A stretch of DNA of 64,000 bases, taken from Candidatus Pristimantibacillus lignocellulolyticus. Its GTDB lineage: Bacteria > Bacillota > Bacilli > Paenibacillales > Paenibacillaceae. This document shows, piece by piece, positions 51,227 through 61,000 of the stretch. Position 1 is the stretch's first letter. The number at the start of each line of letters is the position of its first letter. The notes beneath the pieces are model-generated. The model worked only from the letters and a program-made list of their open reading frames with translations. It searched no databases and was not told where the DNA came from. The position numbers and the translations under genes are program-made. The stretch covers positions 4,274,001-4,338,000 of the forward strand of contig CP097899.1 of assembly GCA_023639215.1 (NCBI GenBank). The letters are read 5' to 3'.

Positions 51227-52042
51227 CTACAGATTAATTCGTTCTTTCCATTCTCGTTTTCTAAATTGACTAGGTGATTCTCCCATAATACGCTTAAACA
51301 ATATAGTAAAGTAATTAGTATTCTCATAACCAAGTAGTTGGGCAATTTCGGACACCTTCATGGTAGTCTGAACTAGCAGTTGCTTTGCCTCACCCATTCT
51401 TCGATTCAAAATGTAATTTATCGGTGAGTCGTTGTATTTACTGCGAAACACATGCGACAAATAATAGGCGTTCATATGAAATGCATTGGCAATATCATTT
51501 AATGAAATGTGACGTAAGTAGTTTAAGTCCAAATAGTCTTTAATTCTAATCGCCAAAGATTCAGAATCTCTCTCTAGTCTCTTAGTAGATAGCTCTAACT
51601 CAGACAATCTTCTCACCCATATCATTAACGTCATTAACAAATATTCTGAAGCTTCTTGAAAATCTTCTCTTTGCTGTTGCGATTCCTCATAAATCAGTGA
51701 AAACAGTGATTCGATCGTATCTCTATTCTGTTTTGTTTTTATAATTGGTCTGTTCTCAAGTGGTATTAACAAGGAGCGATCAGGATGTGAAATTCCACAG
51801 TAGTAAGTTTCAAGTGGTTTCGTTGTTGACGAATATTCCTCATGAATAATCCCTTGATTATATACAAGTAGATCTCCCTCTTGAACAGCATATCGTTCCC
51901 CACTAATTGTAACTACACCTTCCCCTTTCACTACGAAAATAATTTCGCTCCAATTCGGGTGATGATGACTTGGAAAACTCCAATTTGTTCTTTCAATTAT
52001 TCTACCAATATACAATAATTTTTCATTCGTCATTATACGCAT
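51227..52042 (-). CDS. AraC family transcriptional regulator
   Basis: 271 residues: N-terminal cupin (FPSHHHPNWSEIIFVVKGEG, LLVYNQGIIHEEY) and C-terminal tandem HTH (SLNDIANAFHMNAYYLSHVF, KVSEIAQLLGYENTNYFTIL, GESPSQFRKREW). Divergent from the MFS exporter at 52,245 with about 200 bases between, so a regulator-transporter pair is likely. The ribosome site is weak; ATG at 52033 is an alternative start. Confidence 0.85.
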   Translation of the reverse strand: MRIMTNEKLLYIGRIIERTNWSFPSHHHPNWSEIIFVVKGEGVVTISGERYAVQEGDLLVYNQGIIHEEYSSTTKPLETYYCGISHPDRSLLIPLENRPIIKTKQNRDTIESLFSLIYEESQQQREDFQEASEYLLMTLMIWVRRLSELELSTKRLERDSESLAIRIKDYLDLNYLRHISLNDIANAFHMNAYYLSHVFRSKYNDSPINYILNRRMGEAKQLLVQTTMKVSEIAQLLGYENTNYFTILFKRIMGESPSQFRKREWKERINL

Positions 52043-52244
52043 TCTTTCTATTTACCATATTTTCAACAAATAAACCCAACTATTAGTATACATAAAGTTA
52101 TAGTAAATTTCATCTTCAAAAAGCAAGATATATCATTTAATTTGAAAGGAAGCCAAGATGTTGCATTGAAATAGATCATAGAAAATTTTATGATAAATTA
52201 GCTTTATATATAGAGAAAATAGATTGGATAGGAGTTTTACAACT

Positions 52245-53450
52245 ATGAGCAACACTACTGCAGCGGTGGTTACTAGTGGAATTGGAATTAAAAAGAAAGA
52301 GAAAATGCCTATTTCATTAATGTGGTTAGCCATTGGAGCATTCGCCATTGGAATGACAGAGTTTCTAGTTATGGGTCTACTACCTAATGTTGCTAATGAT
52401 TTGAATGTATCGATTCCGCAAGCTGGTCAAATCATTACAAGCTATGCACTCGGCGTTGCCTTCGGCGCACCATTATTGACTGTCCTTACCCATTCGATCG
52501 CTAAGAAAAAATTATTAGTATTTCTTATGCTTATTTTCATTCTTGGGAATGGTTTATCGATGATTTCACCAAACTATACATTGCTAATTATGGCTCGGGT
52601 AATGACCGCTTTAGCACATGGTACATTTTTAGGGGCCGGTACATTAATTGCGACTCATCTTGTTGCTCCTCACAAAAAAGGTAGTGCTGTAGCTTTAGTT
52701 CTGGCCGGACTCACCATCGCAAATATTGTAGGTGTTCCTTTCGGAACATTTATCGGGCAACAATTTGGTTGGAGAGCTTCTTTCGGAGTAATTACCATTT
52801 TAGGAATTATTGCATTATTAGGAATAGCAAAGTTTATCCCAACGATTAAAGAAAATCAGCATGCAAGTATTATGCAAGAAATTAATGCTGTTATGAAACC
52901 ACAGGTATTAATAACATTAATGGCAGGATTATTTGGATGTGCTAGTTTGTTCGCATTGTTCACATACATCTCTCCAATTTTGCAACAGATTAGTGGTTTC
53001 CAAGAGAATAGTGTAACTTGGATCTTAGTAATATTCGGTGTATCGGTAACTATAGGTAATTTAATTGGCGGCAAACTTGCTGATTGGAAAATGCTCCCAT
53101 ACCTTATTATTAATTATGCAATACTTAGTATCGTACTTGCCTCTCTTTCCGTTACATTACAAAATCCTATATTAGCGATTATTACATTGTTTATATGGGG
53201 TGCAGCTGCATTTAGTATTATGCCCGGAATTCAACTTCGAACGATGACACTTGCGAGTGAAGCACCCATGTTAGTCGCTACCTCGAATCATTCGTTCTTG
53301 AATTTAGGTAATGCAATTGGAGCTTATCTTGGTGGTGTTGTTATAACTATCAATGGTCTTGGCGGTTTACCTTGGTTAGCTTCTGGACTTTCCTTTATTG
53401 GTTTTACACTAGTATTCATCATTTATAAGACAGATAAGAAAACTGCATAA
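52245..53450 (+). CDS. MFS transporter, DHA1 family (AraJ/YdhP-like exporter)
   Basis: About 401 residues, twelve transmembrane helices. The first helix AIGAFAIGMTEFLVMGLLPN with the E-F-V pattern and the SYALGVAFGAPLLTVLTHSI loop are typical of the DHA1 drug/sugar exporters such as AraJ and YdhP. The start is at 52245, ten bases after TAGGAG. The substrate is unknown; the neighbouring AraC protein suggests induction by a small molecule. Confidence 0.88.
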   Translation: MSNTTAAVVTSGIGIKKKEKMPISLMWLAIGAFAIGMTEFLVMGLLPNVANDLNVSIPQAGQIITSYALGVAFGAPLLTVLTHSIAKKKLLVFLMLIFILGNGLSMISPNYTLLIMARVMTALAHGTFLGAGTLIATHLVAPHKKGSAVALVLAGLTIANIVGVPFGTFIGQQFGWRASFGVITILGIIALLGIAKFIPTIKENQHASIMQEINAVMKPQVLITLMAGLFGCASLFALFTYISPILQQISGFQENSVTWILVIFGVSVTIGNLIGGKLADWKMLPYLIINYAILSIVLASLSVTLQNPILAIITLFIWGAAAFSIMPGIQLRTMTLASEAPMLVATSNHSFLNLGNAIGAYLGGVVITINGLGGLPWLASGLSFIGFTLVFIIYKTDKKTA

Positions 53451-53457
53451 ATACAAA

Positions 53458-53497
53458 TAAGCCGGTAAAATAGGAGCCCCCTACTCTACCGGCTTTT
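53458..53497. terminator. Bidirectional terminator
   Basis: AAGCCGGTAAAATAGGAG-CCCC-CTACTCTACCGGCTTTT between convergent genes. Confidence 0.85.
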
Positions 53498-53499
53498 AA

Positions 53500-54591
53500 T
53501 TATTCAAAATCTACATTGATAACTACAATTTCGGATTGGCTTCCTAGTCTAATAGGTGGACCCCAAAATCCATATCCTGATGAAACGATCGAATGAAGTT
53601 GACCTTTTTGCAAGTATCCATAATCATTTTCGAAAAGTCGATTCGTAATTAGATTACCTGGAGCAATTTGACCTTTATGTGTATGACCTGATACTAACAA
53701 ATCAATTCCTGCAGCTTCAGCTTGAGCAAATTCGTACGGCTGGTGATCCAACATGAAAATAGGCTTACTTTGATCCAATGCTGCTACTAGTTCCTTTGTA
53801 GCCAAACGATCACTTTCTGTCTTATCTTTTCTTCCCACGATATAAATTTCATCATTTAATAGGAATACTTCATCATATAACATTTCAATATCAGCTGTCT
53901 CAATCGCTTCAATAAGGTTGTCCATTTGACCACGATATTTATCATGATTTCCTAATGAACCGAATACCCCGTATTTGCTTTCCAGACCAGACAATATATT
54001 AAAGATCCCTTTCTTCTCCACAATCTCTAGATCATCATCAATGATATCTCCAGGAAAAAGAATAAGATCTGCATCAAGCTTATTAACTTCTTCAACTAAA
54101 CGCTTAGCATGCTTTATTCCAGATAAGTATCCAAAGTGAGTATCAGAAAGCATAACAATTTTCAAATTTTCACTACTAGATTTTTGTATTGCTATATTAT
54201 ATTCGGTTACTTTTGGTGTATAGGCAAGATAACTACCATACATTAACGTTCCTAATACAATAACAAGTACAAGTGTTGTAGCAACCACTCTTGTACGATT
54301 ACGGTCAACCTTAGTGAATTTCAAAATTAGCATAACAATATGCACAACTGGCAATGTAAGTAACAATAATCCGAAAATAGCTAACCAATAATTGCCAATA
54401 ACACTAAAGAACGTTGAGCCATTACCTAATCTTACAATAATAAATGAAGTCGATAATACGATAAGTACAATACTGTAGCAAGCTACAAACCAACGGCTAC
54501 CTTTCAATCCAAAACCTCGGTAACCACTCCATCCAACGTAAAACACCAATAAACCATATAAAAGAAGTGTAATAATTAATCCGATAATCAA
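53500..54591 (-). CDS. Membrane-anchored metallophosphoesterase (YkuE/YaeI-like)
   Basis: 363 residues: four N-terminal transmembrane helices over about 120 residues, then a calcineurin-like phosphoesterase domain with all metal motifs: SDTHFGYLSG, LFPGDIIDDD, GSLGNHDKYRG, the LDHQPYEF His and GHTHKGQIAPG. Relatives act on membrane lipids or phosphodiesters at the cell envelope; the substrate is not known. Its upstream border is divergent from the DCC gene. Confidence 0.88.
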   Translation of the reverse strand: MIIGLIITLLLYGLLVFYVGWSGYRGFGLKGSRWFVACYSIVLIVLSTSFIIVRLGNGSTFFSVIGNYWLAIFGLLLLTLPVVHIVMLILKFTKVDRNRTRVVATTLVLVIVLGTLMYGSYLAYTPKVTEYNIAIQKSSSENLKIVMLSDTHFGYLSGIKHAKRLVEEVNKLDADLILFPGDIIDDDLEIVEKKGIFNILSGLESKYGVFGSLGNHDKYRGQMDNLIEAIETADIEMLYDEVFLLNDEIYIVGRKDKTESDRLATKELVAALDQSKPIFMLDHQPYEFAQAEAAGIDLLVSGHTHKGQIAPGNLITNRLFENDYGYLQKGQLHSIVSSGYGFWGPPIRLGSQSEIVVINVDFE

Positions 54592-54696
54592 TTCGTCTGT
54601 CTCCTTTTCTAACTAGCAACATTGTGATATACTTCACATACAATACATAGTAAGGTAATTCTTCGTAATAAGACTAAATGTGAAAGGAGTGCAGCT

Positions 54697-55143
54697 ATGA
54701 TGACAACAGAAATCCCCCACACGTTTAATCCAAACGGTCGCTCTACAAGCCCATCATTAATAGTGCTTTATGATGGCCAATGTTCATTCTGTAATGGTGC
54801 AACGCAATGGATTATTACTCGTGATCGGAAAGCTAAATTGTCCTTTGCTGCAATTGAAGGCGAACTAGGACAACGCCTCATTCAACAATTTAACATACCT
54901 TCTAGCCTCGACAGTCTTATCTGTATTGACAAGGATAAAGCATACTTATACTCTTCCGGCGCCATTCGTATAACGAAATATTTAGATGGTGCATGGAAAC
55001 TAATTTATCTTCTAACAATCATTCCAACATTTATTCGTAATCCTGTATATCGTTGGTTCGCCAATAATCGCTATCGATGGTTTGGTAAACAACAAGCTTG
55101 CTTACTTCCTACACCGGAGATACGTCGACGATTTCTAGATTAG
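54697..55143 (+). CDS. DCC family thiol-disulfide oxidoreductase-like protein (DUF393)
   Basis: 148 residues. The family DxxCxxC motif is YDGQCSFCNGATQWI near residue 25, on a thioredoxin-like fold, and the C-terminal VYRWFANNRYRWFG is typical of YuxK-type proteins. GAAAGGAG precedes the ATG. The last 35 bases overlap the convergent recombinase gene end. Confidence 0.86.
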   Translation: MMTTEIPHTFNPNGRSTSPSLIVLYDGQCSFCNGATQWIITRDRKAKLSFAAIEGELGQRLIQQFNIPSSLDSLICIDKDKAYLYSSGAIRITKYLDGAWKLIYLLTIIPTFIRNPVYRWFANNRYRWFGKQQACLLPTPEIRRRFLD

Positions 55144-56032
55144 GTATGTTCGGAATTTGTATAGAGGAAATCGCTTGTTTCTTATCATCATCTTGAATAT
55201 GTGTATAGATCATCGTAGTCTCGATCGATGTATGCCCCATCAACTCTTTTACGATTCGAATATCAACTTGGTTTCGTAACATTAATGTAGCAAACGAATG
55301 TCGAAGTTTATGACATGATAGTTTTAAATGTCGTAACTCATTATGATCTTCTTTCATTGCTTGAAACATCATCGACATTATTTTTTGAATTTGCCTAATC
55401 GATAATCGACGCCCTTTCTGTGACACGAAAAAGGCGTCTTCTTTTTGTTTATACGGAGTTAGTCTTTGTTCCATAATATGCTGCATATATGTATTCACTT
55501 CTGCTGATAGAGGGATCTCATTCCATTTCCGCCCTTTTCCAAGAACAGTAATCGAACCTTTCTCACCATGATAATGAGAGAGGTTCAGACGATGAACCTC
55601 CCCTACTCGCAAACCAGAATACGCCATTAATAAAAATATTGCGATATTCCGCTCTTTATATTTTCCATCAATATAACTCATCGTGTTTTGTAGTTGATCT
55701 TGTTCCAAGTATACAGGCAATACATTTTTTTCTGTCTTGGATTTTTTTACATCTATCGCAGGATTTCCTTGCATCATCTCAAAATCATTCATTGCTTTGA
55801 AAAAACTTCTTAATGCTGCAAGAGTGCGATTTCGAGTTGCTTCTGACACATGCTCCTTATGTTGAACGAGATAACTTACGACCGTCAGCTTTTTAATTTT
55901 CTCTAGAGGAAGCTGTTCAATATAATCTAGAAATGAAGATGCTTCACGCTCATATTCTCTCTTCGTCGCAAGAGTATATCCTGATTGCTTCATCCACAAC
56001 TTGAATGCCATTATATATTCATCATGTTCCAT
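55109..56032 (-). CDS. Tyrosine recombinase, XerC/XerD-like, intact
   Basis: About 307 residues: N-terminal SAM-like core-binding domain (TLATKREYEREASSFLDYIE, RNRTLAALRSFF) and a complete catalytic domain with the Arg in YSGLRVGEVHRL, the beta-hairpin Lys in LGKGRKWNEIPL, HKLRHSFATLML, MGHTSIETTMIYTH with His and the Tyr nucleophile. I choose ATG 56032, preceded by GGAG, over 56104. It lies far from the cassette array, and its target site is unknown; an inverted repeat at 56,155 is a candidate. Confidence 0.87.
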   Translation of the reverse strand: MEHDEYIMAFKLWMKQSGYTLATKREYEREASSFLDYIEQLPLEKIKKLTVVSYLVQHKEHVSEATRNRTLAALRSFFKAMNDFEMMQGNPAIDVKKSKTEKNVLPVYLEQDQLQNTMSYIDGKYKERNIAIFLLMAYSGLRVGEVHRLNLSHYHGEKGSITVLGKGRKWNEIPLSAEVNTYMQHIMEQRLTPYKQKEDAFFVSQKGRRLSIRQIQKIMSMMFQAMKEDHNELRHLKLSCHKLRHSFATLMLRNQVDIRIVKELMGHTSIETTMIYTHIQDDDKKQAISSIQIPNIPNLEIVDVSPV

Positions 56033-56154
56033 TATTTTATCGTCTCCACTCATGTTGTAATCTAGTAGTCGATTATACCAATATTTGAAAGTTTTAATCA
56101 TCAAAAATGACGCATACTTACTCGACTATCGCTATTAAAGTCGCTCTAAATCGA

Positions 56155-56184
56155 AAGTGCGCAAAATATGTGTTTTGCGCACTT
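56155..56184. repeat. Perfect 12-bp inverted repeat with 6-base spacer upstream of the recombinase
   Basis: AAGTGCGCAAAA-TATGTG-TTTTGCGCACTT. Two arms of 11 to 12 bases around a 6-base centre is the geometry of Xer-type core sites; it could also be an operator or a terminator without T-run. It lies 123 bases before the preferred recombinase start. Confidence 0.6.
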
Positions 56185-56263
56185 ATTGTAGCACATTATG
56201 ACGCCTTTCTCTATCCAAACATTACCAGATTGAGTGTGTCACTCTAAGTTTGCTAGATTAGAG

Positions 56264-56306
56264 AAAAAGCCAGATATACTCATATTATTCATGAGTATAT
56301 CTGGCT
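56264..56306 (-). terminator. Rho-independent terminator of the GrpB-like gene
   Basis: AGCCAGATATACTCAT-ATTATTC-ATGAGTATATCTGGCT, perfect 16-bp stem with TTTTT on the minus strand. Confidence 0.87.
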
Positions 56307-56342
56307 TAACGCTTTTATAATTCAATTGTTTAAACCTTTACA

Positions 56343-56861
56343 TTATTTCTTTGGTTTTTCGAAGTACCAAGTAAATGCTAGTTTCTCCATTTCTGTCACA
56401 AATGCTTTTTTCGCTGGACTGTACCCACTCGTATTCTCAAACTGTCGAGCTAGTTCTTCTTTAAAGTGACTGTATCTGGCGACTTCCTCTGGGTGGACAC
56501 GGAGATAGTCTCGAAATACTAAATGTCTTTCGATTTGAGGATTATCGAATTGATAAAAGTGAATATGATGGGTTCGATTATCTCCGCCTTTACGAAATAA
56601 TCTTCTTCCTGGAATACCCCATTCTCCAGCAACATCGTACCCTAACGCATTCATTTTCTCATTCCATGTATCTACTTCCTGAATTTCATTAACCATACAC
56701 ATCATATCAATTACAGGTTTAGCTAACATGCCAGGAACAGACGTACTGCCGAAATGTTCAAACTGAGTAATTTTATTTCCAAAAATTACTTTAAGATTAT
56801 TAACCTCATCTTGAAACAGTTGAACCCATGTATCGCTAAAGGGAGTAAGACGAACCTTAAT
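56343..56861 (-). CDS. GrpB family protein (UPF0157 nucleotidyltransferase fold)
   Basis: About 172 residues with the GrpB signature FEHFGSTSVPGMLAKPVIDM and the later THHIHFYQFDNPQIERHLVF, found alone or fused to dephospho-CoA kinase. The GS and D residues fit a nucleotidyltransferase fold; the reaction is not established. AAAGGAG stands eight bases before an ATT at 56861; the only conventional start is a TTG at 56891 without ribosome site, so an ATT start is a real possibility. Confidence 0.85.
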   Translation of the reverse strand: MKVRLTPFSDTWVQLFQDEVNNLKVIFGNKITQFEHFGSTSVPGMLAKPVIDMMCMVNEIQEVDTWNEKMNALGYDVAGEWGIPGRRLFRKGGDNRTHHIHFYQFDNPQIERHLVFRDYLRVHPEEVARYSHFKEELARQFENTSGYSPAKKAFVTEMEKLAFTWYFEKPKK

Positions 56862-56971
56862 GATAACCACTCCTTTGTAATCAAATATCAATATTTATAG
56901 TTCTTCATTGAGAAAAGAATTCCTGCCCCAATCTTGTTGGATTCTATTTTCTGCAGGGTTACGAAGTAAGG

Positions 56972-57877
56972 TTAAAATCGCTCCAACGTCAAATCAGCAT
57001 TTACGGAGAACGCAGCTTTGCTACCATCTGCAGCAGAAATTAGTAATGATGAAGGTCCAGACTTTTCAGTTTCCCCCGCAATATAAATATTTGTGATTGT
57101 AGTTCTTCCTGCACCATCTGTTACAACCATCCCATTCTCTTGCATTTCACAACCAAGTTTCTCAGCAAATTGATTTGGTCGATAAAAAGTTGGAACAACA
57201 AACCCAGCTGTACATTCAAATGTTTCACCAGTTGCAAATTCAATTTTTTCAAGAATACCGTCATTACCTATTAATGATTTTATCTGATCCGATTTTATAT
57301 TGATATTACGTGCATGTAACTGTTGAACTGCTTCTTCAGAAAGTAAGACTCCATTAGTAATTACAGTGAGTTCCTTTGACCAGTTATATACTAACTTAGC
57401 CATATGCAATACATGTTCTTCTTTCTCTGCTATCACAATTAAAGGCTTATCCCGTAGTTCCCAGCCATCACAGTATGGGCAACTAAAAAGACTCTTCCCA
57501 TAAAAATCTCTTACACTTGGAGCCGGAAATTCCTCTTGAATACCAGTCGCTAATATAACCTTTTCGGTATGGAACTCCTTATCATCTGCTGTTTTCACAA
57601 TATATCTCTCATGCTCATTATCTTTGATGATCTCTGTAATTGTTGCATTCAGTTTTGTTATCGATGGATATTTCTCCAGTTCAGTAAAACCTAACTCCTT
57701 AAACTCTTGTGGTTTAATCCCATCACGAGTTAGAAAACCATGAGACTCCTGTGTCACTCTATTTCTATTTGTTCCATCATCAAATATTGCAATTTCTCTT
57801 CGTGCTCTTCCTAATGTAAGACCTGCACTTAATCCAGCTGGTCCTGCTCCTACAATGATACAATCGAAAACTTTCAT
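56972..57877 (-). CDS. Thioredoxin-reductase-like FAD/NAD(P) oxidoreductase
   Basis: 301 residues. FAD motif DCIIVGAGPAGLSAGLTLGR at the N-terminus, the ATGIQEEFP second FAD motif, the redox pair CPYC in FSCPYCDGWELR, and the FAD-contacting IYIAGETEKSGPSSLLISAA. NADPH binding (IVIAEKEEHVLHMAKLV) lacks a textbook GxGxxA, so the acceptor or cofactor may differ from thioredoxin reductase proper. A cytoplasmic disulfide reductase role is likely. Confidence 0.86.
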   Translation of the reverse strand: MKVFDCIIVGAGPAGLSAGLTLGRARREIAIFDDGTNRNRVTQESHGFLTRDGIKPQEFKELGFTELEKYPSITKLNATITEIIKDNEHERYIVKTADDKEFHTEKVILATGIQEEFPAPSVRDFYGKSLFSCPYCDGWELRDKPLIVIAEKEEHVLHMAKLVYNWSKELTVITNGVLLSEEAVQQLHARNINIKSDQIKSLIGNDGILEKIEFATGETFECTAGFVVPTFYRPNQFAEKLGCEMQENGMVVTDGAGRTTITNIYIAGETEKSGPSSLLISAADGSKAAFSVNADLTLERF

Positions 57878-58003
57878 ATCTCTTCCCCCTTTACACTATA
57901 ATTAATCTGAATAATCATAGATATTATGTATCTACTATATATGTAATATAATTATTAGTCAACCCATCCTCCATCCAGTTGAAAGCATAATAGTAAGAAA
58001 CAA

Positions 58004-58034
58004 CAAAAAAGAGCCTATTACTAGGCTCTTTTCG
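58004..58034 (-). terminator. Rho-independent terminator of the SLH-protein gene
   Basis: AAAAGAGCCTA-TTAC-TAGGCTCTTTT, 29 bases beyond the stop at 58064. Confidence 0.88.
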
Positions 58035-58063
58035 CACTATAATCGTAACAATTCACGATTCAA

Positions 58064-61000
58064 CTATTTACCCATTTGCATCATGCGATAAAGTAGAAGC
58101 ATACCTTCTTCTCTTGTTAAAGCTTGTTGTGGTTTGAATGCTACATTACCAGATGATGTTGCATATCCTTGTATGATTCCTTGCTCAGCAAGATACTGAA
58201 TAGCCTCTTGACTATAGGTAGAAATCTGATCATTGTCTTCAAATTTGATGGAATTATTTGATGTTGCAGGTGTAACGATACCTTGTTGCGTCATAAAGCG
58301 ATACATGAATACTGCCATCTGTTCACGTGTAATTTGTTGCTGAGGACCAAACTGCGTAGCAGATAATCCAGTTACGATTTGTTGATTAACTGCCCAGTTC
58401 AAGCCATTTGCATAATAAGCATTACTATTCACGTCTGTAAATTTCGTAGACGAGCTTTGTTGCTCATCTGCTCCTGCTATTCTTGCTAAGATCGCAACAA
58501 GTTGTGCTCTGCTCAATTCTCCCTTAGAATCAAAGCTTTGCTCACTTATTCCATTAATCCAACCTCTAGCTAACATATATTGAATTGCAGTTATAGCGTC
58601 ACTACCTTGAACATCTTGGAATGATAATGCAGTATAAACAATGATATACTTACCATTTTCTATGTCAGACAGCTTAATCTGTTGCTTCGTCGTATCATAC
58701 TCGGAAGCTTCAATTTCAACCAAAGTACCGTCCGCTAACTGTTTATAAATGACTAATCCTGCAACATTCGAGCTCGCTGTAGGTAAAGAATATGGAAGTG
58801 AAAGTTCAAGTGGCAATGTTACTTCTTTACCTTCTACTTTAGAGGTAACAGTAATTAAGCCTGCATCACCCGAAGCGATAGTAATTTCTAACTTTTCTTT
58901 CCCTGTTAACTTCAATTGTTCCTGTAGATCAGCTAATACATGCTTATCTATTACAATCGTACCTTCATTTGTAATAATCTGAATTGAAGTCCCTGTAGTA
59001 GATCTAAGTGCATTAAACGATGCTGTTGCAACGGAACGATGGTTTGCACTATCATTGACTACTTTTGGTGTATTGTTTTCAGCAGATGTTTCACCACTAC
59101 CCGGGTTTACATAATTATTATTAGGTTTCACTTCGATTGTGGTCTTTGCTTCTGAATATCCATCTAGTGATGTTGCACTAATCGTTACATTTCCAGCCTT
59201 AAGCAAAACTATTGCACCTTTACTATCAACAGTCGCAATGTTTGTATTTGAACTTGCCCATATTACATCAGTTGCCATATCAGAAACACCCTCTAATTGA
59301 TCAACTAATGATACTGTAGAACCTTGTTGATAAGAATAGTTTTCTGCTTTAAATGAATAGGTTGTAACATCTAACTCATATACAGCTACTGTTCCCCCAA
59401 CTTCATGTGCTACCAGTAAGATTGGTTTTCCTGTTGGACTATCTGCAGCGCTAATAAATTCTAGACCTTCCGGTGCACTGTCTGTATCTAGTCCCTTAGT
59501 ATAATCACGCGTATTCGTGTAATTCACAAAGTGCGCATTACTCGGATCCGTTACATTATATACTGCTATACCACCAACGCGTTCAAAACCGATAAAAGCA
59601 AGAACTTGAGAACCTACTTTGCCAACTTTCACATCTTCAGGCTCTGGACCTTTTTTCGTACTGCGAGAATCTAAAGTAGTATTACTGTTACTGACATTGA
59701 AATATTGCGGTAGACGTTGTCCAACAACACGTTCAAATTCATTTCCAGAATCATATACTTGAGTCATAGTACTGCCATTCCAGATAGAGAATGAACGGGC
59801 ACCATATAAGTAAATGCTATCATTAGGCATACCACTTGCAGCTTCTAATTTATCATAGGTCTTAGTGCTAGCTAGTAATTGTGCTGCTGCAGATTCTGGA
59901 ACTAATGTAGCTTTCAAGTCACTAACTTTGCTCTCATTCGAACGATTATCCCAGCCTGTTGCATCGCCTTCATTGGCAGTGAAGATATAGTTAATGCCGT
60001 TAATTGTGTGAGATGCTATTCCATCCGGCATATATATTCCTTTGAATGGAACATTTTCAAGCAAAATTTTATCATCTTTAACGACATCTAATGCATTACT
60101 AGCGATCGATAGATCTTTATAACCTAATCCTTTAACGCTAATAATAGATTGAGTTTCCATTGATATTGTAGCAATCGCATTATTCTCTTGTAATGCTACA
60201 TACGCATAACTACCATCTTCAGATATCGTAATATATTCAGGCTCCAAATCATGCAATGCATCAGCTTTTGATCCTAGAGTAGTGATCATACCATTAGCGT
60301 CTGTAGCACCGCGAATGATAACATTATCATCAATTAATGATGGATTATCGAAGTATAGGTTTTTGACATTCCCAGTAGTCGTATCAATAATCGAAATGCT
60401 ACCTTTTGGATCAATTCCTGCGTCACGAGGTTCACCTTCGTTAGCAGTCATTATAAATTTGCCGTCAGTAGTTCGTGTAATCATGTCTGGTTGAATACCT
60501 ACCTTGTATTCGCGAAGTAATTTACCATCATAATCAAGCACTAGTACTTTCCCTGCTTTATCACTTGCTTGCTCTGCAACAGATACAACGACTTCTTTCA
60601 CGACAGTATTTACATTAACACTAGTTAAATCACCATATAGAAAACCATCATGTTCAGCTAGTTGTTGAACATCAATACTCTTCTCACGAGTAAGCGACTC
60701 ATCTGCAGTAAGTGAAACAATTTCGAGGCTTGGAGGATTTGTTGAGCCATTTACAAGATAGAATTTACCGTTATCTTTATTGTATTTTACAATCTCAGCT
60801 ACGCCACCATCTTCATTCGTAACCCCAACTTTATATTCTGATATTTTGTTAATTTTAATGGAATCAAGCAAAGGATCACCTAGATTAGAATCTGTAGGAA
60901 TCTCTGGCTTTTCTTCTTCAACAGGTGGATACGCTGGTGTCCAGGCACCATCTTTTGTACCACGTGGCGCAACTTCAGCAAGTAAACTGGAAGAAATACT

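Noticed and set aside
55109..56032. Intact recombinase as the integrase of the cassette array
   Set aside because: It is 23 kb from the array, has XerC/D layout and no IntI or SPLD-type tail; no evidence links it to the attC-like sites.
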